A program made the translations under genes and the position numbers. From contig CAVZZG010000001.1 in the NCBI GenBank assembly GCA_963779685.1, positions 124,001 through 188,000 on the forward strand: DNA of 64,000 bases, given 5' to 3'. The stretch is from CAVZZG01 sp963779685 (GTDB lineage Bacteria; Actinomycetota; Thermoleophilia; Gaiellales; F1-60-MAGs149). The notes below the pieces were generated by a model. It ran no database searches. It was not told the origin of the DNA and worked only from the letters and a program-made list of their open reading frames with translations. Of the stretch, positions 52,474 through 60,506 are shown in pieces (positions within the stretch are counted from its first letter, which is position 1; the number at the start of each line of letters is the position of its first letter).

Positions 52474-53187
52474 TCACCCTACCGGGGCATCGACGTCGGC
52501 GGCGCTGACATCGGCCGAGATCGAGGTTGCGACGGCCTTCGTGCCGGCCGCCGTGAGTTCGGTGATCTGGCCCTCGGCGGTGGCGCACAGGCGCAGGTCG
52601 CCGGCAGGGCTCGCCGCGGCCATGCACGAGACGGGAGTCCCGAGCTGGGTGTCGGTGGCGACGCTCGTACCGGGCGCGGCGGCGACCGCGCCGAACGTGG
52701 CCTCGATGACGTCGTTGCCGAGGAGCCGCGCGATCGCCTGGGCCGTCGTGGTGCCGACGCCATCGGGGTCGCCGGCCTTGCAGCTCGGCGACTGCCCGGC
52801 GGCAGCGGTGCACATGTAGGTGATGGCACGGGTGCGCACGTTCATGCCGACCCATACCTCGCCGGAGGCCTGCGTCTGGTGGAGCCGCGCCCGCTCCCCG
52901 GTGCTCGCCACGTCGAGGTCGTAGGCGAGTTCACCGCTGCCGGACGTGACGGTCACGTGGTAGGTCGCGACGCCGTTCGGGCGGAGGGTCGCCAGCTGGA
53001 TCACCCCGGCCGCGGTCGTCGCCGGGAAGGCCGGGATGGTGGCGACCGCCCCCGTGCCCCCGACCGGCGTGGACGCGACCGTCAGCGACGAGCCGTTGCC
53101 GGTATCGGGAGCCGTGGCGGTGCCGCCGCCGCATGCCACGGCGAGCAGCACGATCGGCACACCCGCGAGCGCTGGTCCGCGACGCAC
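52474..53187 (-). CDS. Lipoprotein of unknown function
   Basis: 237 residues from GTG 53187. A short signal peptide ends in a lipobox (LLAVACGGG), so it is probably anchored to the outer face of the membrane. The mature part is Thr/Ala/Gly-rich with about four more cysteines (YMCTAAAG, PSCKAG, VSCMAA, RLCATA). No family recognised. GTG 53187 is preferred to ATG 53235 because it gives a normal signal peptide and TAGAGT on the minus strand (53195-53200) ends exactly 7 nt upstream. Confidence 0.7.
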   Translation of the reverse strand: MRRGPALAGVPIVLLAVACGGGTATAPDTGNGSSLTVASTPVGGTGAVATIPAFPATTAAGVIQLATLRPNGVATYHVTVTSGSGELAYDLDVASTGERARLHQTQASGEVWVGMNVRTRAITYMCTAAAGQSPSCKAGDPDGVGTTTAQAIARLLGNDVIEATFGAVAAAPGTSVATDTQLGTPVSCMAAASPAGDLRLCATAEGQITELTAAGTKAVATSISADVSAADVDAPVG

Positions 53188-53280
53188 GCCCGGCACTCTA
53201 CCCGTCACCCCTGCCTCTGACCGGCTCATAACCATCTAGAGTTGTGTGGGCGGCCTCGTGGCTGGCGCCCTCCTGCGACC

Positions 53281-54093
53281 GTGAGCGCAACCGCACCGGA
53301 TATCACCGCCGACCTCGCCGCGCTCCGCCCGCGGCCCGATCTGGGTGCTTCGGTCTGGCGCCACCCGGCACTGGCCCTGCAGTTCTACGGGCCGGCAGTG
53401 GCATTCGCCAAGACCGCGATGACGGGTCGCGCCCGGGTGCTCGACGTCGGCTGCGGCTTCGGCACGATCGCGCTCGAGCTCGTCCGTGCGGGCCACGACG
53501 TGACGGCGCTCGACGTGTCCGAGGAGGCCTGCGAGGTCGCCCGGCGGACGCTGAACGGGACCAGCGCCGAGGTCATCTGCGGCGCGTTCGGCGAGGACGA
53601 GCTGCACGAGGGGTCGTTCGACGCCGTGCGGTTCGGCCGGACGCTCCACCATCTCGATGTCGAGCTCGCGGCGGAGCGGGCGGCCCTGCTGCTGGCGAAG
53701 GGCGGCGTGGTCGTGCTCGACGAGTTCTGCGCCGAGCGCGTCGACCGGGTGACGGCGACGTGGCTCGCGTCCCTGATGCGGTCGCTGGCGGGCGTCGGAG
53801 CCGTCGAGGAGACCGGGCTCGACGATGCCGAGACCATCGTCAAGCTCTGGGAGACCCAGCGGCGGGAACGGCATCTCGCCACCGGCGAGCAGATGTGGCG
53901 CGCGCTGGAGTCGCGGTTCGTCCTGGACGACCCGACCTGGTACCCGTACCTCTGGCTGGAGGCTGCGAAGCACGTCTCCGATCCGATGCGCGCCGATCTC
54001 GTCGCGCGCACCTACGAGGCGCAGGAAGCCAACCTGATCCAGAACGGCACGCTGCCCGGCGTCGCCTTCCGCACGTCCGGCACCGCGCGCTGA
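53281..54093 (+). CDS. Class I SAM-dependent methyltransferase
   Basis: 270 residues. Motif I is VLDVGCGFGTIALELVRAG, motif II region VTALDVSEEACEVAR, and the post-motif FDAVRFGRTLHHLDVE matches methyltransferase 11/25 domains. The C-terminal 100 residues are a helical extension rich in Trp and Arg. The acceptor is unknown. GTG 53281 follows a 40-nt leader without a clear Shine-Dalgarno; a TTG at 53242 would give a longer protein. It is convergent with the CoxG-like gene, with a small hairpin at their junction. Confidence 0.88.
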   Translation: MSATAPDITADLAALRPRPDLGASVWRHPALALQFYGPAVAFAKTAMTGRARVLDVGCGFGTIALELVRAGHDVTALDVSEEACEVARRTLNGTSAEVICGAFGEDELHEGSFDAVRFGRTLHHLDVELAAERAALLLAKGGVVVLDEFCAERVDRVTATWLASLMRSLAGVGAVEETGLDDAETIVKLWETQRRERHLATGEQMWRALESRFVLDDPTWYPYLWLEAAKHVSDPMRADLVARTYEAQEANLIQNGTLPGVAFRTSGTAR

Positions 54094-54106
54094 CCGGCTC
54101 TCAGCG
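54088..54106. terminator. Small hairpin at a convergent junction
   Basis: CGCTGA (54088-54093) and TCAGCG (54101-54106) form a 6-bp stem with a 7-nt loop and include both stop codons of the convergent methyltransferase and CoxG-like genes. A compact bidirectional 3' end. Confidence 0.4.
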
Positions 54107-54658
54107 GCCGCGGCGGAACACGGAGTCGAACACCATCTTCGCCGCGTTGGGCGTCTCGGCGGCCACCGCCGGCGGCGGTTCGGCCCCGGTCTCGCGGGCC
54201 GTGGCGGACTGCGCGAGCGTCTCCTCGAGCGCCTTCGCCATCTCGCCGATCATCCGGCTCGTGACGTCCTGCATGATGCCGCGCCCCATCTGCGCCACGC
54301 GACCCGTGATGAGGATGTCCGACGTCACGTCCACCCTGCTGCCCGTGCCTTCCGGCGACACCTGCATGGTGAGGGTCGCCGAGGCCGTGCCCTGGCCCTT
54401 CTGCTCCGACCCGCGGGCGCGCAGCACGGCGTGGCGCGCCTCCGTGTCCAGCTCGATGATCTCGGCGATGCCCTTGTAGGAGAGCGACAGCGGCCCGAAC
54501 TTGACGACCGCTTTGGCGTCGTACCCGCCGTCCTCGCGCGCTCCGATGATGGTCGCGCCCGGAATGCAGGGGGCGACCCGCTCCACGTCGGCCATCAGCG
54601 CGAACGTCTCGCCGGGCGGTGCGGAGACCGTGAAGGTGTTCTCGATGACCATGCTCAC
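54101..54658 (-). CDS. CoxG/SRPBCC family protein
   Basis: 185 residues from GTG 54658 (183 from ATG 54652). The sequence FTVSAPPGETFALMADVERVAPCIPGA and VKFGPLSLSYKGIAEII are typical of carbon monoxide dehydrogenase subunit G (CoxG) and related START-like proteins; the C-terminal 50 residues are a charged, flexible tail. CoxG proteins attach CO dehydrogenase to the membrane, but no cox genes are nearby, so a general SRPBCC ligand-binding role is equally likely. A GATAAT box lies 6 nt before GTG 54658 and overlaps the stop of gluQ. Confidence 0.85.
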   Translation of the reverse strand: MSMVIENTFTVSAPPGETFALMADVERVAPCIPGATIIGAREDGGYDAKAVVKFGPLSLSYKGIAEIIELDTEARHAVLRARGSEQKGQGTASATLTMQVSPEGTGSRVDVTSDILITGRVAQMGRGIMQDVTSRMIGEMAKALEETLAQSATARETGAEPPPAVAAETPNAAKMVFDSVFRRGR

Positions 54659-54665
54659 CGGCGGA

Positions 54666-55538
54666 TTATCCCACCTTCGCGACGTCGAAACGTTCCACGA
54701 GGTCCGCGGGCCACGTCGCCACGGCGTCGGGGAGGAGCCCGACGGACGCTGCCAGCTCGCCGACGACCGCGGGCGCCGTGCGGCCCGCCGTCCGCAGCGA
54801 CCGGATCGTCGCCGCGCCATGGCGCTTCGCGAGGCGCTCGCCGGTCCCGGCGTACATCAGCGGTACGTGGGCGTAGACCGGCGTCGGCAGACCCAGCAGT
54901 CGCTGCAACACGATCTGGCGGGCCGTCGATGCGAGCAGGTCGTCGCCACGGAGCACGTGCGTCACGCCGAGGTCCCCGTCATCGACGACGACGGCCAGCT
55001 GGTACGCATGGACGCCGTCGGAACGGCGCACGACGAAGTCCCCGACCGCGGCCGAGACGTCCTCGCGGCACGGGCCGTGGACGGCGTCGGCGAAGGCGAG
55101 CTCGCCGGGGGCCACGCGCAGCCGCAGCGACGGCCTGCGCCCGGCGGCGTGCCTTGCGGCTCGCTCCGCGGAGGTCAGGTGCCGGCACGTGCCGGGATAG
55201 CGCTCACCGGCGCCGTGGGGCGCTGAGGCGGCAGCCCGCACCTCCGCGCGCGTGCAGAAGCACTCGTACGTGTCGAGCCCGGCGAGCGCTTCGTCGTAGC
55301 GGGCGGAGCGCTCGGACTGGCGCTGCTGCTCGAGGTCGAAGTCGAGGCCGAGCCACGAGAGGTCCTCGCGGAGGTCGGTCTCCCACGCCGGGCGGCAGCG
55401 CTCACGGTCGAGGTCCTCGATGCGGAGCGCGATCCGTCCCATGCCGGCGCGGACCTGGAGCCAGGCGAGCAGCGCCGTGCGGGCGTTGCCGAGATGCATG
55501 TGCCCCGACGGGCTGGGGGCGTACCGCCCGATCATCAT
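54666..55538 (-). CDS. gluQ: Glutamyl-Q tRNA(Asp) synthetase
   Basis: 290 residues, a GluRS catalytic domain without the anticodon-binding part. It attaches glutamate to queuosine in tRNA(Asp). RYAPSPSGHMHLGNARTALL carries the HIGH-like motif, LRIEDLDRERC follows, and the zinc site CFC...YPGTC is that of GluQRS. The KMSKS equivalent is LAKRHGA. The start region (two ATG codons) overlaps the promoter of the divergent SUI1 gene: its -10 box begins 1 nt from this start codon. Confidence 0.95.
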   Translation of the reverse strand: MMIGRYAPSPSGHMHLGNARTALLAWLQVRAGMGRIALRIEDLDRERCRPAWETDLREDLSWLGLDFDLEQQRQSERSARYDEALAGLDTYECFCTRAEVRAAASAPHGAGERYPGTCRHLTSAERAARHAAGRRPSLRLRVAPGELAFADAVHGPCREDVSAAVGDFVVRRSDGVHAYQLAVVVDDGDLGVTHVLRGDDLLASTARQIVLQRLLGLPTPVYAHVPLMYAGTGERLAKRHGAATIRSLRTAGRTAPAVVGELAASVGLLPDAVATWPADLVERFDVAKVG

Positions 55539-55551
55539 TACACTCGGGAGT

Positions 55552-55893
55552 GTGAGCGACGCGCGACTCGTCTACAGCACCGATGGTGGCGATCGCCGCC
55601 GCAGTGCCCGCAGCCGCCCGGCCGCAGGGCCGCCCGGCCCGGCCATCCCGGACGACGGCATCGTCCGGGTGTTCCGGGAGAAGGGTGGCAGGGGCGGGAA
55701 GGTCGTGACCGTAGTCCGCGGGCTGCCCGGCGGGCCCGAGGACCTCAAGCGGGTGGCGGCCGACCTGAAGCGCCTCTGCGGCGCCGGTGGCACCGTCTCG
55801 GCGAGCGCGGTCGAGATCCAGGGCGACCACCGCGAGAAGGTCGCGGCGCGGTTGGCGGCGCTCGGCCTCCGGGTCAAGCTCGCCGGCGGATAG
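55552..55893 (+). CDS. SUI1/YciH translation factor-like protein
   Basis: 113 residues. The N-terminal half is Arg/Gly/Pro-rich and flexible; the C-terminal half is the SUI1 (eIF1) fold: IVRVFREKGGRGGKVVTVVRG, LKRLCGAGGTVSASAVEIQG and DHREKVAARL. Bacterial YciH-like proteins are thought to affect initiation fidelity or repress translation under stress. GTG 55552 is supported by TACACT (55539-55544) ending 7 nt upstream. The last 20 bases overlap the convergent GNAT gene. Confidence 0.93.
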   Translation: MSDARLVYSTDGGDRRRSARSRPAAGPPGPAIPDDGIVRVFREKGGRGGKVVTVVRGLPGGPEDLKRVAADLKRLCGAGGTVSASAVEIQGDHREKVAARLAALGLRVKLAGG

Positions 55894-56755
55894 CCGCGGC
55901 GGCGCCGGCCATGAAGAGCGTCGCTCCCCGCTCGCGGTAGCCGAGCGCGTCGTTGAGGTGCCGGATGGGGGCGTTGCGCACCTCGTTCTCGGTGACCAGC
56001 CACCGGTATCCGGCGGCCTGCGCGGCCTCGATCTGCCGTTCCTTCAGCGCCCGGGCGATGCCGCGGCCGCGCCAGTCGCGCGCGACGGCGGTGAGGCCGT
56101 GGTAGCAGGTCTCGGCGGGGCCGGCGTGGAGGATCGCGAATCCGACCACGCGGCCGGCGGCCAGGGCGAGGAACGTCAGCTCCGGGCGCCGGGCGGGCCG
56201 GTCGAGGTTCAGGGCGCGCCACTCCGGGAAGGGGCCGGGCCCGGTGGGTTGGTCGGCCGGGATGTCGGGCTCGGCCTCGACCGCCACGCGGTACATCGCC
56301 TCCTCGAGACCCGGCCGTTGCGCGCGCGTCGCGAAGGTGATGCCGCGCATGGCCGGCGGGGCGAGGGTGATGGCGGCGAGGTCGAGCGCGACCTCGAGCT
56401 CGCGGGCGACCTCGCGGAACCCGCGTCGGTCGAGGAACGCCAACCCCTCCGGTGCATCGTCCCGCACCTCGATGGTCAGGTCAGTGGCTCCGGCTGCCGC
56501 CGCCGCGGCGGCCAGCAACTCCGTGCCCAGGCCGGCGCCGCGATGCGCGGGCGCGACCTGCGCCGTGGCCGCACCGTCCGGCTCGGCGAAGGACCAGCCG
56601 GCGAGCGTCGCGCCGGCGAGGGCGACCAGGTCGACCCGGCCCGGCACCGTCATCATCGCCGCCAGGTCGGGTCCGCTCGCGTCCGCCCGCGGGTCGGTGT
56701 GCGCGGTCAGGCCGGCGATCGCGTCGGCGTCGGCGGGATCCGCCCGCCGGATCAC
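55874..56755 (-). CDS. Tandem-domain GNAT acetyltransferase
   Basis: 293 residues with two GNAT folds. The N-terminal one (about 1-135) keeps QVAPAHRGAGLGTELLAAA; the C-terminal one has LTAVARDWRGRGIARALKERQI and ENEVRNAPIRHLNDALGYRE, the acetyl-CoA loop and the closing helix-strand. Mycothiol synthase and other actinobacterial acyltransferases share this duplicated plan, but nothing identifies the acceptor. GTG 56755 overlaps the stop of the PHP gene (GTGA). Its 3' end overlaps the SUI1 gene by 20 bases. Confidence 0.9.
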   Translation of the reverse strand: MIRRADPADADAIAGLTAHTDPRADASGPDLAAMMTVPGRVDLVALAGATLAGWSFAEPDGAATAQVAPAHRGAGLGTELLAAAAAAAGATDLTIEVRDDAPEGLAFLDRRGFREVARELEVALDLAAITLAPPAMRGITFATRAQRPGLEEAMYRVAVEAEPDIPADQPTGPGPFPEWRALNLDRPARRPELTFLALAAGRVVGFAILHAGPAETCYHGLTAVARDWRGRGIARALKERQIEAAQAAGYRWLVTENEVRNAPIRHLNDALGYRERGATLFMAGAAAAIRRRA

Positions 56756-57591
56756 GCGATCCGCTCCAGCAGGGCGCGCTGGACGTCGTCTCGGGCGCCG
56801 GGCGTCCCCGTGTCTCCCAGCCGTCTGCCGTCCTGTTCGAGCTCGGGCCCGTGATAGTCGGATCCTCCGGTGGCGAGCAGCCCGTGCCGCCCGGCGAGCG
56901 ACGCCAGCAGCGTCTGCAGGCTCGCCGGCGCATCGCCCCGGTGCGCCTCGACGCCGTCCAGACCGGCCGCACGCAACTCGCCGAGCAGCCGGTCGAGCGC
57001 GGTCGTGTCGAGGCCCAGGGTCGCCGGGTGGGCCAGCGACGCGGCGCCGCCGGCGCGCTTCACCAGCTGCACTGCCTCGAGCGGCGCCAGCACTCCCAGC
57101 GGGACGTAGGCGGGCGCCCCCGACCCGATCAGGCGGTCGAACGCGTCCTGGCGGTCGGTCGCGAACCCCGCTGCCACGATCGCCTCGGCGATGTGCCGTC
57201 GCGTCGGGCGGCCGGCCGGTGCGCGGGCGGCGACCTCGGCAGGGTCGAGCTCGACGCCGATCGTGCGCAGCCGTTCGAGCAGGGCGGCGTTGCGGGCGTC
57301 GCGCGCGCACCCGAGCTCGTCCAGTCGCTCGGCGATCGGTGGGGGAGCGTCGTCCGCGAAGTGCCCGAGCAGGTGGAACGTGCCGTCCGGCCATCGCACG
57401 GAGAGCTCGATGCCCGGGATCAGCCGGATCCCGTCGGCCGCCGCCATCGCTGCGGCCACACCCGCCATGGTGTCGTGGTCGGTGAGCGCGATCGCCTCGA
57501 GCCCCGCATGCGCTGCCGCTGCCACGAGGTCAGCCGGGGTCTGCGACCCGTCCGATGCGTCCGAGTGGGCGTGCAGGTCGACGCGGACCAC
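56752..57591 (-). CDS. PHP-domain phosphoesterase
   Basis: 279 residues. The metal-binding motif appears at once as VRVDLHAHSDASDGS, with LTDHDTMAG, IRLIPGIELSV, ASLAHPATLG and ATGGSDYHG as the later PHP blocks. Members hydrolyse phosphoesters, such as 3',5'-bisphosphonucleotides (TrpH/RnmAMP-like). GTG 57591 is chosen because TACGGT (57599-57604, minus strand) ends 7 nt upstream; GTG 57600 would add three residues. It is co-transcribed with the GNAT gene and divergent from a small gene. Confidence 0.9.
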   Translation of the reverse strand: MVRVDLHAHSDASDGSQTPADLVAAAAHAGLEAIALTDHDTMAGVAAAMAAADGIRLIPGIELSVRWPDGTFHLLGHFADDAPPPIAERLDELGCARDARNAALLERLRTIGVELDPAEVAARAPAGRPTRRHIAEAIVAAGFATDRQDAFDRLIGSGAPAYVPLGVLAPLEAVQLVKRAGGAASLAHPATLGLDTTALDRLLGELRAAGLDGVEAHRGDAPASLQTLLASLAGRHGLLATGGSDYHGPELEQDGRRLGDTGTPGARDDVQRALLERIA

Positions 57592-57615
57592 GCCGCGCAC
57601 CGTACCATTCGCCAC

Positions 57616-57918
57616 ATGGCTCCCGAGCCCGTCACCGGCACGCGACTCGCCCTCCCCGCCGGCGCCCGTCCGCCGTTCCACGTGTACGTCAACGGCGTCG
57701 AACAGGCCGAGGGCGCGGATTTCGCGATCGAGGGAGGCGGCATCAGGTTCACGCGACCGCTCGTGACCGAGCGCCGCGAGGGCCTCTGGAAGAAGCTCGT
57801 GATGTCCACGGCGGGCATCGGGTTCTACGCCAAGGCCGACGCCGTGGACGTGCACTTCGCCGACGGCGCCGGCATGCCGGGCGTCGTGTCGGGCCTGCAC
57901 GTCGAGCCCGGCACGTGA
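57616..57918 (+). CDS. Small hypothetical protein coupled to nudC
   Basis: 100 residues, unknown. It has probable beta strands (FHVYVNGVEQAEGADFAIEG, GIRFTRPLV) and an amphipathic segment (EGLWKKLVMSTAGIGFYAKA). ATG 57616 is supported by TACCAT (57603-57608) 7 nt upstream. The stop overlaps the nudC start (GTGA), so it should be the first gene of a two-gene unit. Confidence 0.7.
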   Translation: MAPEPVTGTRLALPAGARPPFHVYVNGVEQAEGADFAIEGGGIRFTRPLVTERREGLWKKLVMSTAGIGFYAKADAVDVHFADGAGMPGVVSGLHVEPGT

Positions 57919-58724
57919 GCCGATTCGAACAGCTGGTCGATCTGCCGGATCCGCCGGAGCCCGACGCGCTGTGCTTCGCCTTCGTCGCCGACGACATGCT
58001 GGTCGGGCGAGACGGCGTGCCGACGATCGGCGAGGTCGTCGCGGCCGTCGCCCCCGTGCGCCGCCAGGTCCTCGGCCGGCTCGACGGCAGGCTGTGCCTC
58101 TCGGCCGAGCTGCCGGCCATCGAGGCGCCGGCGGGCTTCGAGCTCGTCGGCATGCGGCCGTTGTGGGGTCGCATCGACGAGGTCGCGTGGACGCTCGCCG
58201 GCCGCGCGCTCCAGATCGTGCGGTGGGATCGTGACCACGCCTTCTGCGGACGTTGCGGCAGCCCGACCGAGCCGTCCACGGGCGAGCGCGCGCGCCGCTG
58301 CCCGGCCTGCGGCCTGCACGCCTACCCGCGGCTGTCGCCCGCCATCATCGTGCTGGTCGAGCGCGACGACGGCGCCGCGCTGCTGGCCCACGGGGTCAAC
58401 TTCCCGTCCGCGATGTACTCGTGCCTCGCGGGTTTCGTCGACCCCGGCGAGTCGCTGGAGGAGGCCGTCCATCGCGAGGTCGGCGAGGAGGCCTCGATCG
58501 AGATCGGCGACGTGCGCTACTTCGGAAGTCAGCCGTGGCCGTTCCCGCACTCGCTGATGGTCGGGTTCACCGCCCGCTACCTCGGCGGGGAGCTGCGCTT
58601 CGATCCCGCCGAGATCGTCGACGGCCGCTGGTTCCACCGCGACGAGATGCCCCCGCTCCCGCCCTCGCCGTCCATCGCCCGGAAGCTCATCGACGCCTGG
58701 CTGTCGGGCATTAACGCCAGCTGA
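57915..58724 (+). CDS. nudC: NAD(+) diphosphatase NudC
   Basis: 269 residues. A zinc ribbon (FCGRCG...RCPACG) precedes the Nudix box GFVDPGESLEEAVHREVGEE, and the NADH-specific SQPWPFPHSLM follows. It hydrolyses NAD(H) to NMN(H) and AMP and can remove NAD caps from RNA in characterised homologues. GTG 57915 overlaps the preceding stop. The 3' end overlaps the convergent hypothetical gene by 14 bases. Confidence 0.95.
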   Translation: MSRFEQLVDLPDPPEPDALCFAFVADDMLVGRDGVPTIGEVVAAVAPVRRQVLGRLDGRLCLSAELPAIEAPAGFELVGMRPLWGRIDEVAWTLAGRALQIVRWDRDHAFCGRCGSPTEPSTGERARRCPACGLHAYPRLSPAIIVLVERDDGAALLAHGVNFPSAMYSCLAGFVDPGESLEEAVHREVGEEASIEIGDVRYFGSQPWPFPHSLMVGFTARYLGGELRFDPAEIVDGRWFHRDEMPPLPPSPSIARKLIDAWLSGINAS

Positions 58725-59214
58725 GCTCGACTGCGGCGGCAAGTTCGGTGCCGTGCTCGTCCTCGACCGGCGTGACGACCCGCAGCGCGGTCATGCCGGG
58801 GACGAGGTTCAGATCCTGGTACGCGCGCTCCGGGGGCACGACCGCGGCGGCCGGCATGCGCGCGGCGAGGTGCCCGAGGCCGAGGATGCCGGTGCGGCGA
58901 GCCTCGACGACGTAGAAGCTCGCCAGCGCGAGCGCGATCACGTAGGGGTTGTCCCGGCCCTCCCCGAGGGCGAGCCGGCTCCTCGTTCGCTGCGTCGCGT
59001 CGACCAGGAAGGGCAGCAGCTCCGGGTCGATCAGGCCGGAACGGTGGGTCGGCAGCTGGTGCAGGTCGGCGGGCCGCTCGAGCACGATCGCGACCGGCGC
59101 GGCGGCCAGCACCCAGTGGCCGTCGGCTGCGTACGGCTCGATCGCGAACCCGAGCTGCGCCGCAAGCCGCGCCGTGTCGTCTGCGAGTTGCGCTGCGAGC
59201 TGAAGATCCGCCAC
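58711..59214 (-). CDS. Conserved-looking hypothetical protein
   Basis: 167 residues, no family recognised and no signal or membrane segment. An Arg/Pro-rich central part (ERPADLHQLPTHRSGLIDPE) and a YVIALALASFYVVEARRTG helix are the main features. GTG 59214 has a GATACT box 6 nt upstream on the minus strand, consistent with leaderless transcription. The C terminus overlaps nudC. It is followed upstream by the orphan winged-helix gene on the same strand. Confidence 0.6.
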   Translation of the reverse strand: MADLQLAAQLADDTARLAAQLGFAIEPYAADGHWVLAAAPVAIVLERPADLHQLPTHRSGLIDPELLPFLVDATQRTRSRLALGEGRDNPYVIALALASFYVVEARRTGILGLGHLAARMPAAAVVPPERAYQDLNLVPGMTALRVVTPVEDEHGTELAAAVELSWR

Positions 59215-59227
59215 GCGGGCAGTATCG

Positions 59228-59554
59228 TCATGCTGCCCGCAGGCCGTAGCCGATGCCGCGCACGGTGCAGACCACGGTCGGGTCGGGCAGCTTCGCGCGC
59301 AGGTTCACGACGTGCTGGTCGATCGCGCGGGATCCGACGAACCCGTCGTAGCCCAGCACGGCGGATTCCAGCTCGCGCTTCGTGAACACCCGGCCGGGCT
59401 CCTCGGCCAGCACCATCAGCAGGGCGAACTCGCGCGGCCGCAGGGGTTGCAGCTCGATTCCGTCCCAGGTCACGGTGCGGGTCGCAGGGTCGATTCCGAT
59501 CGGTCCGATCCGGAGCGGGGTCTGCGTGGCCCGATTCCTGCCGTCGCGCGTCAC
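59228..59554 (-). CDS. Orphan OmpR/PhoB-type winged-helix DNA-binding protein
   Basis: 108 residues containing only the effector domain of a response regulator: IELQPLRPREFALLMVLAEE, GRVFTKRELESAVLGYDGFV, AIDQHVVNLRAKLPD and TVRGIGYGLRA. There is no receiver domain and no phosphoacceptor Asp, so it is either a stand-alone regulator or a partner of an unlinked protein. GTG 59554 is chosen because TAGTGT (59562-59567) ends 7 nt upstream. It is divergent from the MocA-type gene, with 42 bases between starts. Confidence 0.86.
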   Translation of the reverse strand: MTRDGRNRATQTPLRIGPIGIDPATRTVTWDGIELQPLRPREFALLMVLAEEPGRVFTKRELESAVLGYDGFVGSRAIDQHVVNLRAKLPDPTVVCTVRGIGYGLRAA

Positions 59555-59596
59555 GTGTCTCACACTACGCAGAATCCGGTGCTACGCTCGCCCCGC

Positions 59597-60481
59597 GTGC
59601 TCCGATTAGCCCTGATCGGCGCCGGCCGGATGGGCCGGCAGCACCTCGCAGCACTGTCCGGGAGCAGTCGCGTGGTGGTCGCGGCGGTCGCCGACCCGGC
59701 GGGGGCGCCGGGCGTCGACGTCCCGGTTCACGGCTCGGTGGACGCCCTGCTCGAAGCCGGCGGCTTCGATGCTGCGCTGGTCGCGGTGCCGACGCGGTTC
59801 CACGTCGAGACCGTGCGTCGCCTCGCAGCGGCCGGCGTTCCCATGCTGTGCGAGAAGCCCTGCGGCCTCGGTGCCGGCCAGGCCCGGCAGATCCGCGATG
59901 CCGTCGAGGACCTGCCGTTCCGGGTCGGATACTGGCGCCGCCACGTGCCGGAGCTGCGCGAGCTGCGCGACCGCATCGCGACCGGCGCCATGGGTGAGGT
60001 GCAGCTCGTCGTCTGCTACCACTGGGACGAGTTCCCGCCGCCGGCCGCGTTCCGGGATCCGGCCTCGAGCGGCGGCGTCCTGGTCGACATGGCCGTGCAC
60101 GAGATCGACATGACGCGGTGGCTGACCGGCCATGAGATCGTCGCCGCCACCGTGTCGGAGGCCGGGGTCACGTCCGTGCCGGCGGTCCCGGGAGACCCGG
60201 AGAGCGCGGCGCTCATGATGAGAACGTCCAACGGCGCCATCGGGCTGGTGACGGTCGGCCGGCGCTTCGCCGACGGCGACCACCAGCGGGTGGAGGTGAT
60301 CGGCACCGACGCCGTGGCGGTCTTGCCGTTCGGGGTGGGCGAGGAGGGTCTGGCCCGCGTGGCCGACGCCCTGCGCCGGCAGGCCGAGGCCTTCGCCGAT
60401 CTGCTGGAGTCGGGAGACGCGCCGGGCGCCTCCGCTGACGACGCGGTCGCGGCGCTGGAGGTCCTCGAGCGGACCTCGTAG
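59597..60481 (+). CDS. Gfo/Idh/MocA-family oxidoreductase (short)
   Basis: 294 residues, shorter than the 340-390 usual for the family. It has ALIGAGRMGRQHLAALSG for cofactor binding, MLCEKPCGLG for the EKP motif, and SGGVLVDMAVHEIDMTRWLT with the His of the active site. It resembles inositol 2-dehydrogenase-like enzymes. GTG 59597 has TACGCT (59583-59588) 8 nt upstream. It ends 25 bases before ftsH. No transporter is adjacent, in contrast to the MocA gene at 32 kb. Confidence 0.9.
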   Translation: MLRLALIGAGRMGRQHLAALSGSSRVVVAAVADPAGAPGVDVPVHGSVDALLEAGGFDAALVAVPTRFHVETVRRLAAAGVPMLCEKPCGLGAGQARQIRDAVEDLPFRVGYWRRHVPELRELRDRIATGAMGEVQLVVCYHWDEFPPPAAFRDPASSGGVLVDMAVHEIDMTRWLTGHEIVAATVSEAGVTSVPAVPGDPESAALMMRTSNGAIGLVTVGRRFADGDHQRVEVIGTDAVAVLPFGVGEEGLARVADALRRQAEAFADLLESGDAPGASADDAVAALEVLERTS

Positions 60482-60506
60482 GCCGGGCCGCACTACCATG
60501 AGCGGG

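Noticed and set aside
53188..53235. ATG 53235 as start of the lipoprotein
   Set aside because: It would place 16 polar residues before the signal peptide; GTG 53187 has the 7-nt TAGAGT spacing and a normal signal peptide.
53242..53280. TTG start 13 codons upstream for the methyltransferase
   Set aside because: The added residues (CGRPRGWRPPATV) look non-coding; GTG 53281 gives a normal N terminus, though this is not certain.
54101..54658. Evidence for a CO dehydrogenase locus from the CoxG-like gene
   Set aside because: No coxL/M/S genes are near; SRPBCC proteins are widespread in other roles.
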